The notes: a model not told the origin generated them from the letters alone. Shown: positions 1 through 8,200, numbered from the stretch's first letter. The stretch is DNA of 26,459 nt from Collinsella sp. (GCA_018376905.1 JAHAAK010000031.1:1-26459); one strand, 5' to 3'. A program made the numbers and translations.

Positions 1-4
1 ACGG

Positions 5-37
5 CGCCCCCGGGGCCCGGATGGGGCCTCGGGGGCG
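5..37. repeat. GC-rich hairpin at window edge
   Basis: Arms 5-18 and 24-37 pair over 14 positions with one G-U pair (plus-strand RNA) around a 5-nt loop. It lies about 115 nt beyond the stop of the nucleoside hydrolase and could end that operon. Neither strand has a U-run after it, so it is not a convincing intrinsic terminator. Confidence 0.35.
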
Positions 38-151
38 TTCGGCTAGCTGCGGGAACGGCCTGTCCGCCTAATGTGTTCGGCTGAGATCGGAAATCAACCG
101 TCGGCCCGCCAGCGGCCACATCGAGCAGATGGGCGTGCTTCGATCCCGAGC

Positions 152-1126
152 CTAGCCTAGGACGCGGGCCATGCGCGTCTTGAACTCGGACAGGAAGCGC
201 GGGGCATCCACGGTCAGCGCTACAAGCGCGCTCTTGTCCGGATCGGATAGGCGGCGCTCGTCGCAAATGGTGCGGCCGCGATACTCGCCCAGCAGATCAA
301 CACGCAGATTGCAGCCGAGCGCACCCACGAGCGTGGGGTCAATCGCCACAGCGACGGCAAGTGGATCGTGCAGCGCGCAGCCGCCCAGGTAGGGGGCGTT
401 CATCTCGTACGAGCCAATGTAGTGCTCCACCATGCTCGCAAACGCACAGCCCGCCATGGTGCCCGAACCCGTCCAGCCGGCAATGTCGCGACGCGTGAGC
501 GCCACGCGATGCGTCACGTCCAGACCCACCATGGTGAGCTTGCGGCCCGAACGTAGCACGGCATCGGCCGCCTCGGGATCGCTTGCCATGTTGGCCTCGG
601 CGCCCGCGCTCACGTTGCCGGGCACGGTAAGGGCGCCCCCCATCACGACCACGCGGCCGATGGACATCATCGCCGCCGCATCGCGCTCCAGGGCGAGCGC
701 CAGGTTGGAGAGCGGGCCAGTCGCTACGTAGACCAGATCGGGACCATAGGTGCGCGCGGCATCGATCAGATAATCGACCGCAGCGTTGCCGTCGGCCGAG
801 GTCGCCCCCACCGGCTCGTAGGGCGACGCGGGCACGCTCGCGCCGCCGATGCCGTTCTTGCCGTGAATGAGCGCGGTGGACGCCGGCGGCGTATAGGGCT
901 CAGTCGCCTGCAGAGGACGGTCGGCACCCAGGTACACCGGAACCTCGGGGCGACCCAGCAGATCGAGCACCGCCAGGCAATTGTGCGCCGACTGCTCGAC
1001 GCGCACGTTGCCAAAGCACGTGGTGATGCCCACGAGCTCCACCTCGGGGCTCGCGATGGCATAGGCCAGCGCCATCGCATCGTCAACACCCATATCCAGA
1101 TCAAGGATCAGCTTCTTGATTGCCAT
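152..1126 (-). CDS. Inosine/uridine-preferring nucleoside hydrolase
   Basis: This 324-residue protein has the usual length for the IunH/Rih family, which cleaves the N-glycosidic bond of ribonucleosides to give base and ribose in the cytoplasm. The N-terminal Ca2+-binding motif reads DLDMGVDD at residues 9-16, where the family usually has DxDPGxDD. The NxxAExNxxxDPEAA block is present around residues 171-187, and the catalytic HD pair is H253-D254 in LHDPLA. The ATG at 1126 has a GGAG-type ribosome site about 9 nt upstream. The gene starts 30 nt after the ribokinase stop, so the two are probably co-transcribed: this enzyme releases ribose and the next one phosphorylates it. Substrate preference (purine or pyrimidine) cannot be read from the sequence, so I give no rih letter. 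Confidence 0.9.
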   Translation of the reverse strand: MAIKKLILDLDMGVDDAMALAYAIASPEVELVGITTCFGNVRVEQSAHNCLAVLDLLGRPEVPVYLGADRPLQATEPYTPPASTALIHGKNGIGGASVPASPYEPVGATSADGNAAVDYLIDAARTYGPDLVYVATGPLSNLALALERDAAAMMSIGRVVVMGGALTVPGNVSAGAEANMASDPEAADAVLRSGRKLTMVGLDVTHRVALTRRDIAGWTGSGTMAGCAFASMVEHYIGSYEMNAPYLGGCALHDPLAVAVAIDPTLVGALGCNLRVDLLGEYRGRTICDERRLSDPDKSALVALTVDAPRFLSEFKTRMARVLG

Positions 1127-1156
1127 TGTTCTACTCCGCTTCTCCGTCTTTATCGT

Positions 1157-2119
1157 TTAACCAAACCAATGTTCAACTTCGGCGCGCGTGGGAATCGATT
1201 GCTGAGCGCCCAGGCGCGACACCGTCACTGCCGAGGCGCGAGCGCCCGCGGCCATGCACTCAAAGAGCGGCAAACCCTCTAGGCGAGCCGCCGCCAACGC
1301 GCCGATAAACGTATCGCCGGCGGCCGTGGTATCGACTACCGTGCTCGAAAGCGCCGGCATGCGCAGCAGCTCGCCGTCATCGCCGAGCGTAACCGAGCCG
1401 GCACCACCCAGCGTGATGACCGCAGCTCCGGCGCCCTTGTCGAGCAGCGCATTGAGCGCGGCGACGCAACTCGCATCATCCGTGGGCAGAATGCCCGTCA
1501 GCACCTGGCACTCGGTCTCGTTGGGGCAGACCAAGTCGACCGCAGGCCAGACCTCCGCAGGCAGCTCGCAGGCGGGCGCTGGATTAAAGACCGTATAGAA
1601 CCCCAGCTCGTGAGCGCAAACAAGCGCCTCGGCCGTCGCTGCAAGGTCACATTCACCCTGGGCGATAAAGACGCTTCCGGCAGCCGGGGCAATCTCGCTG
1701 GCGTCGCCGTCGAGCTCATGGGCCACCAGACGCCTCAACGCGCAGGCAACGTCCGCACCCGCAAGCGCATGGTTGGCGCCCGGTGACAGTATGATGCGGT
1801 TGTCGCCCTCGCAGCGAATGATAGTCGCGGTGCCAGTCTCCACGTCGTCGCGACGCGCCACAAACTCAACGCCCACGCCGGCATCCTGGAGCCCTGCCAC
1901 GAGCGCATCGCCAAAGGTATCGCGCCCAACAGCGCCGATCATGCACGTGCGCGCACCCATGCGCGCAGCGGCAACGGCCTGATTGGCTCCCTTACCGCCG
2001 GCGTTGGTGATAAAACCGCTGCCATCGACCGTCTCGCCCGCGCGCGGCATGCGCTCGCACGCCACCGAAAGGTCCATGTTCATGCTGCCGAACACCGCAA
2101 CGATGCTGTGATCCGCCAT
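1157..2119 (-). CDS. rbsK: Ribokinase
   Basis: This PfkB-family sugar kinase of 320 residues would phosphorylate D-ribose at O5 with ATP. Family signatures are clear: GSMNMD near residues 11-16, GGKGANQAVAAARMGA at 41-56, the NETE motif at 200-203, and the anion-hole/catalytic motif DTTAAGDT at 263-270, with D269 the expected catalytic base. The reading frame is open 43 codons further upstream, but the ATG at 2119 directly follows an AGGAGG site and begins the conserved fold, so I choose it. It is the first gene of an operon with the nucleoside hydrolase (30-nt gap), giving a nucleoside-to-ribose-5-phosphate route. A kinase for a related sugar is possible, but ribose fits the neighbour best. 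Confidence 0.88.
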   Translation of the reverse strand: MADHSIVAVFGSMNMDLSVACERMPRAGETVDGSGFITNAGGKGANQAVAAARMGARTCMIGAVGRDTFGDALVAGLQDAGVGVEFVARRDDVETGTATIIRCEGDNRIILSPGANHALAGADVACALRRLVAHELDGDASEIAPAAGSVFIAQGECDLAATAEALVCAHELGFYTVFNPAPACELPAEVWPAVDLVCPNETECQVLTGILPTDDASCVAALNALLDKGAGAAVITLGGAGSVTLGDDGELLRMPALSSTVVDTTAAGDTFIGALAAARLEGLPLFECMAAGARASAVTVSRLGAQQSIPTRAEVEHWFG

Positions 2120-2183
2120 GGAAACCTCCTCGCCTTCAGGCTTTGCGCCCACCGTCGACCAACGATTGTGCACTCTCGCACCC

Positions 2184-2212
2184 CCTATAACTTTAGTCCA
2201 CTTTGATGTGGA
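2184..2212 (-). promoter_or_regulatory. Putative promoter of the ribokinase operon
   Basis: On the minus strand a TCCACA -35 element (2207-2212) and a TATAGG -10 element (2184-2189) are separated by exactly 17 nt. The -35 matches the consensus at only 4 of 6 positions. A perfect palindrome covers the -35 and spacer. The 5' leader would be about 60 nt, ending in the AGGAGG site of rbsK. Confidence 0.4.
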
Positions 2213-2213
2213 C
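2196..2213. promoter_or_regulatory. Palindromic operator candidate GTCCAC-N6-GTGGAC
   Basis: This is a perfect 6+6 bp inverted repeat with a 6-bp spacer. It overlaps the -35 region of the probable rbsK promoter in the divergent gap, which suits a repressor. No regulator gene is adjacent, so the protein that might bind here is unknown. Confidence 0.4.
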
Positions 2214-2261
2214 GCGCGCTTGAGCTTGCGCCAGCAGCAAGCATTCACAGGGGCAGGCAGC

Positions 2262-2267
2262 TACAAT
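2262..2267 (+). promoter_or_regulatory. Putative -10 (TACAAT) for the acyltransferase
   Basis: TACAAT lies 39 nt before the ATG at 2307. I find no good -35 at 16-18 nt, so this is only a candidate promoter. Confidence 0.3.
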
Positions 2268-2306
2268 GAATACGTGCTGATTATTCTCGTCATTGGATGA
2301 TGTTTT

Positions 2307-4523
2307 ATGGAACAATTCTCGCAATCGGGCTCGCGCGGTCGACGCCGCACGGGCAACGAGCCGGCGCCGCACGAACGCGTGAAGGGCGAGCGCCGTGCCA
2401 ACGAGCCGCGACGCACCGCAAGCCCCCATCGCGCTTCTGCCAACAACGCGGGCCGCGCCAACACTCCCGCCGCGGAGCAGACGCCTGCTCGCCCCAAGTC
2501 CCGCTACATCCCTGCGCTCGACGGCCTGCGCACGCTTGCCGTCGTCGCGGTGGTGCTCTATCACCTCAACCTCACGTGGGCTCAGGGCGGCCTGCTTGGC
2601 GTCACGATCTTCTTTGTGCTTTCGGGCTATCTGATCACGCGCTTGCTGCTCAACGAAGTCGCTAAGACCGGCCGCATCGACCTTAAGAGCTTCTGGATTC
2701 GCCGCATCCGTCGCCTGGTCCCCGCCGTGGTAACGGCAGTGTTCGTGACCTGCGCGCTGTGCACCATCTTTAACCACGTGATGCTCACCAAGATGCGTCC
2801 CGACGTTCTGCCGTCGCTGCTGTTCTTTAACAACTGGTGGCAGATTGCCCAAAACGTCTCGTACTTCAACGCCCTGGGCGACCCCTCGCCGCTTACGCAC
2901 TTTTGGTCGCTCGCCATCGAGGAACAGTTCTACCTGGTTTGGCCCCCGCTGCTGCTCGCTATGGTATCCATGCACATGAGCAAGCCCAACACGCGCCGCA
3001 TGGTTCTGGGCCTGGCTGCTGTCTCCGCCATCGCCATGATGCTGCTCTATAACCCCGCCGCCGACCCCAGCCGCGTGTACTACGGCACCGACACCCGCGT
3101 GTTCTCGCTGCTGCTGGGCGCCTGGATGGCCTTTATCCCCGATCGCGACCTGGCGCCGGTGCGTCTCGCTCGTCGTTTGGGGCTCAATCGCCTGGCTGGC
3201 GCCGCCAAGCACGGCAAGAACGCCGAGGGCAAGCATGACGCTACGACCGACGGCGCAGCCGAGACCGTCCCGGCACAGCCGAGCGCCCTCGTGCGCTTTT
3301 GGTCCTCGCCCGCATCCATCGATGTGCTGGGCGTCGTGGGTCTGGTTGGCCTTGCCGCCATGGTCGCGCTCACCAACGGCTACACCGCGTTCCAGTATCG
3401 CGGCGGCACGCTGTTATGCTCCATCCTCACGCTCATGGTCATCGCGGCCTGCGTGCAACCCCAGGGAATGGTTGCCCGCGCACTGTCCGCCGAGCCGCTC
3501 GTGTGGGTTGGCAAGCGCTCGTACAGCATCTACCTGTGGCACTATCCGCTACTGTTGCTCATGAACCCGGTCGCCAACATCAACGATACGCCGTGGTGGC
3601 AGTACATTTTGCAGGTGTTGTTGGTGGTCGCCGTAGCCGAATGCTCATATCGCTTTATCGAGACGCCGTTTAGAAAGGGCGCCTTTGGGCGCACCGTATC
3701 CGAGTTCCGCGACGGCACCACCACGCCCGCCAACTGGGCACGCGCGCATATTCCCGTGTGCGCCACTTGCAGCATCGTGCTTGTTATCGCGCTGGGCGGC
3801 CTGATCTTTGTGCCGGAGACCTCCGCACTGAGCGGTGAGGGCGCCGAAGTCCTCAACAAGGAAGCCAAAAACACCGCGCCAACGGACCAACAGGCAGCCG
3901 ACGACACCGACAAGGACAACGACGGCTTCCCCGATGGCTCCTACGACCTGCTGATGATCGGTGACTCCGTGTCGCTGCGCGCCGTTGATTCCTTTGACGG
4001 CGTGTTCCCCCACAGTCACATCGATGCCGAAAAGGGCCGCCAGTTTGATGCGGGCCGCGCGACATTTGAGGGCTATCTCCAACAGAACCTTGCCGGCAAG
4101 ATCGTGGTCTTTGCACTGGGCACCAACGGCTTGGTAACCGACGACCAGATCGACGCCATCATGACCGATGCAGGAGATAAGCGTATTGTGGTGTTTGTGA
4201 ACACGCGCAGCCCGCAGCCGTGGGTTGGCTCTACCAACCAGGCCATCGCCAACGCCGCTACGCGCTACAAGAACGTGCGCGTTATCGACTGGTACGGATA
4301 CAGTGCCAACCGCAACGACCTGTTCGATGGCGATGGCACGCACCTGTCGACCACTGGCGTGACTGAGTACCTCAACTTGATCCACGATGCCGTTAAGAAG
4401 GACCTGCCCGTGCATCCCGAGGATCACGTCAACGATCCGCAGCCGGCAGCCGTCAAGTCTGCCACCGACGCGCTCGTCAATGCGCTCGCTCTCAAGCCGC
4501 ACAAGCTGGGCACCGACAAGTAA
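2307..4523 (+). CDS. OatA-like O-acyltransferase with C-terminal SGNH domain
   Basis: This 738-residue protein has the two-part layout of cell-surface O-acetyltransferases such as OatA. Residues 1-65 are a basic, disordered cytoplasmic tail. Residues 66 to about 510 form an Acyltransferase_3 membrane domain, starting with the R-x10-H motif (R75, H86) in the first helix and containing RRIRRLVPA and SLAIEEQFYLVW. After a final helix near 485-510, an acidic linker leads to an outside SGNH esterase/transferase domain: GDS with S554, ALGTNG as the oxyanion block, and the DGTH motif with D676 and H679. All three triad residues are present, so it should be active. The likely role is passing acetyl groups across the membrane onto peptidoglycan or a surface glycan; the acceptor cannot be told from sequence. 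The start has only a weak ribosome site. It stands alone, divergent from rbsK. Confidence 0.88.
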   Translation: MEQFSQSGSRGRRRTGNEPAPHERVKGERRANEPRRTASPHRASANNAGRANTPAAEQTPARPKSRYIPALDGLRTLAVVAVVLYHLNLTWAQGGLLGVTIFFVLSGYLITRLLLNEVAKTGRIDLKSFWIRRIRRLVPAVVTAVFVTCALCTIFNHVMLTKMRPDVLPSLLFFNNWWQIAQNVSYFNALGDPSPLTHFWSLAIEEQFYLVWPPLLLAMVSMHMSKPNTRRMVLGLAAVSAIAMMLLYNPAADPSRVYYGTDTRVFSLLLGAWMAFIPDRDLAPVRLARRLGLNRLAGAAKHGKNAEGKHDATTDGAAETVPAQPSALVRFWSSPASIDVLGVVGLVGLAAMVALTNGYTAFQYRGGTLLCSILTLMVIAACVQPQGMVARALSAEPLVWVGKRSYSIYLWHYPLLLLMNPVANINDTPWWQYILQVLLVVAVAECSYRFIETPFRKGAFGRTVSEFRDGTTTPANWARAHIPVCATCSIVLVIALGGLIFVPETSALSGEGAEVLNKEAKNTAPTDQQAADDTDKDNDGFPDGSYDLLMIGDSVSLRAVDSFDGVFPHSHIDAEKGRQFDAGRATFEGYLQQNLAGKIVVFALGTNGLVTDDQIDAIMTDAGDKRIVVFVNTRSPQPWVGSTNQAIANAATRYKNVRVIDWYGYSANRNDLFDGDGTHLSTTGVTEYLNLIHDAVKKDLPVHPEDHVNDPQPAAVKSATDALVNALALKPHKLGTDK

Positions 4524-4543
4524 CCTGCAGCGCAAACTTCCCA

Positions 4544-4587
4544 CATCCGGAGGGGGTGCCTGCCACGGCAGGCACCCCCTCCGGATG
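4544..4587. repeat. 44-nt near-perfect palindrome
   Basis: Perfect 21-bp arms (4544-4564 and 4567-4587) are separated by 2 nt, 20 nt after the acyltransferase stop. It would make a very stable hairpin in RNA from either strand. There is no U-run on either side, so termination would have to be imperfect or Rho-assisted. GGGGAC-type repeats follow directly. Confidence 0.8.
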
Positions 4588-4588
4588 T

Positions 4589-4634
4589 TAGGGACGTTCC
4601 TTATGTGCCGGCACCTAGGGACACTCCTGGCACA
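4589..4634. repeat. GGGGAC-type hairpin repeats (two degenerate copies)
   Basis: TAGGGACGTTCCTTA at 4589-4603 and TAGGGACACTCCT at 4616-4628 match the core of the hairpin repeats at 16888-17082. The second copy sits in a stem TGTGCC (4604-4609) / GGCACA (4629-4634). They lie in the 3' gap after the acyltransferase gene. Confidence 0.6.
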
Positions 4635-4756
4635 GCCGAGGAACGCCCTCCTTGCGACCGAATTCTGGGCGCCTCGCCACCCCGAGCGTTGTTTCTAAGC
4701 CCACACCCGCAGCAAACAACCCAAAATCACTCTTTTCGAGCCGACTCCAAGAGGTC

Positions 4757-4986
4757 GTGGACAAAAAGTGGCAAATATGAGTACTGTTACCGTTTTAGTA
4801 GCAGGCAAAACCACCCAAAATGGCGCTCATGCGGTAGCGCGCGAGCCTTCCAGTTGACCAGAATGGCCGGCTTAGGACTTGGAGACCCGCTTTTAATAAA
4901 CAGATTCTTAACTATGTTCATTATTTTCTTGGTCGTAAATGCTATTGGCCTGACAACAGTACTCATTTTTGGCATTTTTTGCCCAC
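4757..4986. mobile_element. MITE-like element with 33-bp inverted ends
   Basis: Imperfect inverted repeats at 4757-4789 and 4954-4986 match at 28 of 33 positions, sharing a run equivalent to ATGAGTACTGTT. They enclose about 165 bp that is visibly more AT-rich than the surrounding DNA. No transposase is encoded. An open frame over the right half reads as a hydrophobic stretch but has no ribosome site and runs through the terminal repeat. I see no clear target-site duplication. A non-autonomous transposable element or its remnant is the simplest reading; a structured RNA is an alternative. Confidence 0.5.
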
Positions 4987-5020
4987 TGCCATATAACTAA
5001 CCCCCTACAGCAAGCAAAAT

Positions 5021-5049
5021 ACAGGCCGCAACCCATGGCAGCGGCCTGT
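5021..5049 (-). terminator. Intrinsic terminator of the mgtE-like/NRMT operon
   Basis: Read on the minus strand, 9-bp arms (5041-5049 and 5021-5029) form a GC-rich hairpin followed by TATTTTGC. It lies 20 nt after the NRMT stop. Confidence 0.7.
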
Positions 5050-5068
5050 TTGGAGTCCAAAAGAGGCG

Positions 5069-6331
5069 CTAAGCGCTGTAGCCCATCGCTTGCAACACAA
5101 ACATGACGACCGTCAGCACCGTAATCACGGCGATAGTCGCCCAAGTGAGCACATTCCACACGCGGCCGTTGCGGTTAGTGCCCATAATGTGACGGTCAGC
5201 GGCAATAACCACCTGGAACACCAGAACCACGGGCAGTAGCACGCCATTGATGACCTGCGAGGTCATCATAATCTGGAACAGATCGACGCCGGGCATAAGC
5301 ACCAGCACGGCAGAGATACCGATGATGGCCGTAATGATGCCGCGATAGACCGGGGCCTCGTCCCAGCTGCGGTCGGCACCGCGCTCCCAGCCAAATGCCT
5401 CGCAGATAGCGCTCGACGTAACGCCCGGCAGCACGCAGGCAGCCAAGAAGCTCGCCGCGACCAGGCCCGAGGCAAACAGTACCGTGGACCACTGACCCGC
5501 AATAGGCTCCAGCGCACGGGCAGCATCGGCAGCATCGCTAATCTGAATGCCCGCCGGGAACAACACCGTACCGGTCGTGATGATAATAAAGCCGGCAATG
5601 ACATCGGCGGCAAGCGAGCCGCTCACGGTATCGATGCGCTGCAGCACGATATCGTCCTCGCCCGCGTTCTTGTCGACCACGTTGTTCTGCGCCAAGAAAA
5701 TCATCCACGGCGCGATGGTGGTACCGATCGTTGCGACCACGAGCGACACGTAGCTGGGGTCATTTTGAATGTTAGGCACGACCAGGTCGACCGCGACCTC
5801 ACCCCAGTTGGGGCCAGCCATAAACGCGGCGACAATATAGGTCACGAACACGCAGCTCACCAGCAGCAGAATCTTCTCGATGCGCTGGAAACTACCCGAC
5901 ATGGTAAGCATCCACACCAGCAGCGCTACCAACGGCACCGAGATGCTCGCCGGCACGCCAAAGAGAGCAAGGCCGCTGGCGATGCCCGCGAACTCCGAAA
6001 TGGTCACAGCCGTGTTGGCGATCAACAGCGCCGCCATAGCAAGTACACTCTTGCGCACGCCAAAGCGCTCGCGAATGAGCGATGCCAGGCCCTTGCCCGT
6101 GACGCAGCCGCAGCGCGCCGCGGTCTCCTGCGTCACGATGAGCAGCACAGTCATGACGGGAAGCATCCAGAGCATCTTGTAGCCATAGCTGGCGCCCGCG
6201 CTGGAATACGTTGCAATGCCGCCGGCGTCATTGCCCGAAAGCGCCGCCAGCAGACCGGGGCCCATAGCGCCAAAGATGGCCGCGATGGTCAACTTTTGCT
6301 TGGTGCCCGACTTTTGCTTGGTATTTTGCAC
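5069..6331 (-). CDS. NRAMP-related Mg2+ transporter (NRMT-type SLC11 protein)
   Basis: This 420-residue membrane protein has the SLC11/NRAMP fold with about 11 helices. The metal-site motifs are not those of Mn2+/Fe2+ NRAMPs. In TM1 the usual DPGN reads DAGG (D35-G38), keeping the aspartate but losing the asparagine. In TM6 the usual MPH reads APW (A207-W209), so the soft-metal-binding methionine is gone. From memory, this pattern marks the NRMT clade described from Eggerthella lenta, which transports Mg2+. The frame is open to 6394, inside the upstream gene, but the GTG at 6331 has an AGGTGG site and sits 8 nt after the mgtE-like stop, so I take that start. Pairing with an MgtE-like gene supports Mg2+ as substrate. 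Direction and any proton coupling are not visible. Confidence 0.82.
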   Translation of the reverse strand: MQNTKQKSGTKQKLTIAAIFGAMGPGLLAALSGNDAGGIATYSSAGASYGYKMLWMLPVMTVLLIVTQETAARCGCVTGKGLASLIRERFGVRKSVLAMAALLIANTAVTISEFAGIASGLALFGVPASISVPLVALLVWMLTMSGSFQRIEKILLLVSCVFVTYIVAAFMAGPNWGEVAVDLVVPNIQNDPSYVSLVVATIGTTIAPWMIFLAQNNVVDKNAGEDDIVLQRIDTVSGSLAADVIAGFIIITTGTVLFPAGIQISDAADAARALEPIAGQWSTVLFASGLVAASFLAACVLPGVTSSAICEAFGWERGADRSWDEAPVYRGIITAIIGISAVLVLMPGVDLFQIMMTSQVINGVLLPVVLVFQVVIAADRHIMGTNRNGRVWNVLTWATIAVITVLTVVMFVLQAMGYSA

Positions 6332-6339
6332 GCGACCAC

Positions 6340-8184
6340 CTAACCCATGACCGACATGGTGAGCAGCACCGCAGCGGCGCAGTACACTACGCACGAGATC
6401 ATGACGGCAATGACGTTCATGGCGGTGCCCGACGTGTTGAGGTCATGCTCGTCACGCCAGAACAGCACCATCAGGTAAATCACGGCGCTCATGTTGCCAA
6501 CCAGGCAAATGATGGCAGCGATATTAAAGCAGCCGGTAAAGAGCTGCTCCTCAAACATGGGCGCATCGGGGAACGCGGCGGTGCGCACCAGCTGCGCGCA
6601 CAGGTAGGTCACGAGCGAAAGGATCAGGCCCATACCCGTGCTCTGGAAGAAGAATCCCAGGTACGGTTTGGGCTCGTCGTCGTGGCCGTCGTACTCGAGG
6701 AAGTAGTTCTTGACGAACGACACCATGCGCGAGGCCGCCAGCAGCACGAGCGGCATGGCGCACATGGGGAACACCACCAGATGCGCGGAGCCGAGCGCCG
6801 TTCCCAGCACGGTCGCCATGATGCACGACGCGATGCCCCATACAACAACCCAGTACTGGCGATGCACGAACCAGCTGAGCACGTTCGTCGAGTCGTCCGA
6901 CGCGCTATCGCCCGAGCCGACACCGGCGATCTGCAGGTCCTCCTGATGCTCCTCGGCGATAACGTCCATGGCGTCGTCGAAGGTCACGATACCCAGGATA
7001 TGACGGTTCTCGTCGCAGACAGGGATGGCAACCAGGTCGTACTTGGTCATCTCGTCCGTCACGTCTTCCTGGTCCTCGTCGGGCGACACATAGACCAGGT
7101 CGCGATAGGCCAGCTGACCCAGCGTGGCGTCGCGGTCGGCTACGATCAGCGTGCGCAGCGAAAGCACGCCGGTCAGCATGCCGCTCGGATCCTCGGTATA
7201 GACGTAGTAGACGCTCTCGAAGTCCTCGTCGAGCTCGCGAATCGCCTCGATGGCGTCACCGACCGTTGCCGTGGCGGGCAGGGAGACAAACTCCGAGGTC
7301 ATGATGCGGCCGGCGGTGTTGTCCTCATACCCCAGCAGGTTACGAATCGCCTTCTCCTCCTTGACGCCCATCAGGCGCAGGAGCTTCTCGGCCTTCTCGT
7401 AATCGAGCTCGTCGATCAGGTCAGCTGCATCGTCCGGGTCCATCATGGCCAGCATCGACGATGCGTCCGTGTCGGACAGGCCCTCGAGCATCTCGGTCAT
7501 AAGCTCGTCGTCATCGAACTCCGAGATGGCCTCGGCGGCCTGGGCAGTATCGAGCTGCGCAAACACCTGCGCACGTAGGCGCGGGTCGAGCTGCTCGATA
7601 ATGTCGGCGATGTCGGCAGGGTGCAGCTCACCGAGCGTCTTGTGCGACACCGAGAGTTGAATGTTCTTGGTCGAGCGGTCGAGCAGGTCCATGTAGGACC
7701 AAGCGATGATGTCCTCACTGAGCGGCTTGCCCAGGTGCTTCATAAAGCCTTCGACGATATGCTCGAGCGCGGGGCTGATGGCGCGTAGCAGACCGCGAGC
7801 ACCGACCTCGGCGCCCAGCAGGCGCAGCTGGTTTTCGCCCGACATGGAAAACTTGATGTCGTTGACGCGCACGACCTTCATGCCCTGCGTGTCGACAATC
7901 TGCTTGTTGAGCACGTCACGGGCAAGCAAGAGTTCGGTCGGTTGCAGGTACGAAAAGCGAATTTCGGTAGCCGACGTCTTAAGGTGTACGCCCGTCTCGT
8001 CGATACGGTCGACCCATTTGCGCCAGCTGATCATAAACGGCGTCTTGCCGGGGCCGCGGAACGCGAGCGATGTCACGTGTGGAAAAACTTCGCCGGTAGC
8101 AATGCCAAAATCGTTGACCACGCCGAGCTTTTCGCCGTCGACGTCCAAGACCGGCAATTTGAGCATCTCACTCAGATAATTCAA
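6340..8184 (-). CDS. MgtE-like protein: PRC-barrels, MgtE_N, CBS pair, divergent membrane domain
   Basis: This 614-residue protein has, in order: two PRC-barrel-like segments (about 1-80 and 85-165); an MgtE_N superhelical domain (about 183-285); the typical MgtE link LLGYEDNTAGRIMT (283-296); two CBS domains (about 296-415); and five membrane helices (about 443-465, 468-491, 508-533, 548-576, 587-612). The cytosolic part is MgtE-like and rich in acidic residues that could bind Mg2+. The membrane part does not show the pore motif GGNAGTQ of true MgtE, so it may be a sensor or partner rather than a channel. The start is unusual: TTG at 8184 after GGGGAG, or ATG at 8166, which follows the stop of a mini-ORF by 1 nt. 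It is translationally close to the NRMT gene, with an 8-nt gap. Confidence 0.78.
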   Translation of the reverse strand: MNYLSEMLKLPVLDVDGEKLGVVNDFGIATGEVFPHVTSLAFRGPGKTPFMISWRKWVDRIDETGVHLKTSATEIRFSYLQPTELLLARDVLNKQIVDTQGMKVVRVNDIKFSMSGENQLRLLGAEVGARGLLRAISPALEHIVEGFMKHLGKPLSEDIIAWSYMDLLDRSTKNIQLSVSHKTLGELHPADIADIIEQLDPRLRAQVFAQLDTAQAAEAISEFDDDELMTEMLEGLSDTDASSMLAMMDPDDAADLIDELDYEKAEKLLRLMGVKEEKAIRNLLGYEDNTAGRIMTSEFVSLPATATVGDAIEAIRELDEDFESVYYVYTEDPSGMLTGVLSLRTLIVADRDATLGQLAYRDLVYVSPDEDQEDVTDEMTKYDLVAIPVCDENRHILGIVTFDDAMDVIAEEHQEDLQIAGVGSGDSASDDSTNVLSWFVHRQYWVVVWGIASCIMATVLGTALGSAHLVVFPMCAMPLVLLAASRMVSFVKNYFLEYDGHDDEPKPYLGFFFQSTGMGLILSLVTYLCAQLVRTAAFPDAPMFEEQLFTGCFNIAAIICLVGNMSAVIYLMVLFWRDEHDLNTSGTAMNVIAVMISCVVYCAAAVLLTMSVMG

Positions 8185-8200
8185 TGGTGCTCCCCATCAT
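8168..8200 (-). CDS. Possible 10-codon leader ORF before the mgtE-like gene
   Basis: The best ribosome site in this region (GGAGG, 8205-8209) faces ATG-ATG at 8200/8197, which opens MMGSTIELSE and a TGA stop. The stop falls 1 nt before the in-frame ATG at 8166 of the mgtE-like gene, an arrangement seen in translational coupling. It may be a regulatory leader peptide or chance. Confidence 0.35.
   Translation of the reverse strand: MMGSTIELSE

Noticed and set aside
2193..3236. 347-codon minus-strand open frame opposite the acyltransferase
   Set aside because: It is antisense to a gene with clear catalytic motifs; its His/Gln/Arg-rich, low-complexity translation is typical of a shadow frame in high-GC DNA.
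4605..5000. 131-codon plus-strand open frame ending in a hydrophobic stretch
   Set aside because: No ribosome site. It begins inside GGGGAC-type repeats and crosses both ends of the MITE-like element, and its composition changes abruptly along its length.
6445..7578. 377-codon plus-strand open frame opposite the MgtE-like gene
   Set aside because: Antisense to a well-supported multi-domain protein; its His/Gln/Val/Arg-rich translation has no recognisable domain.
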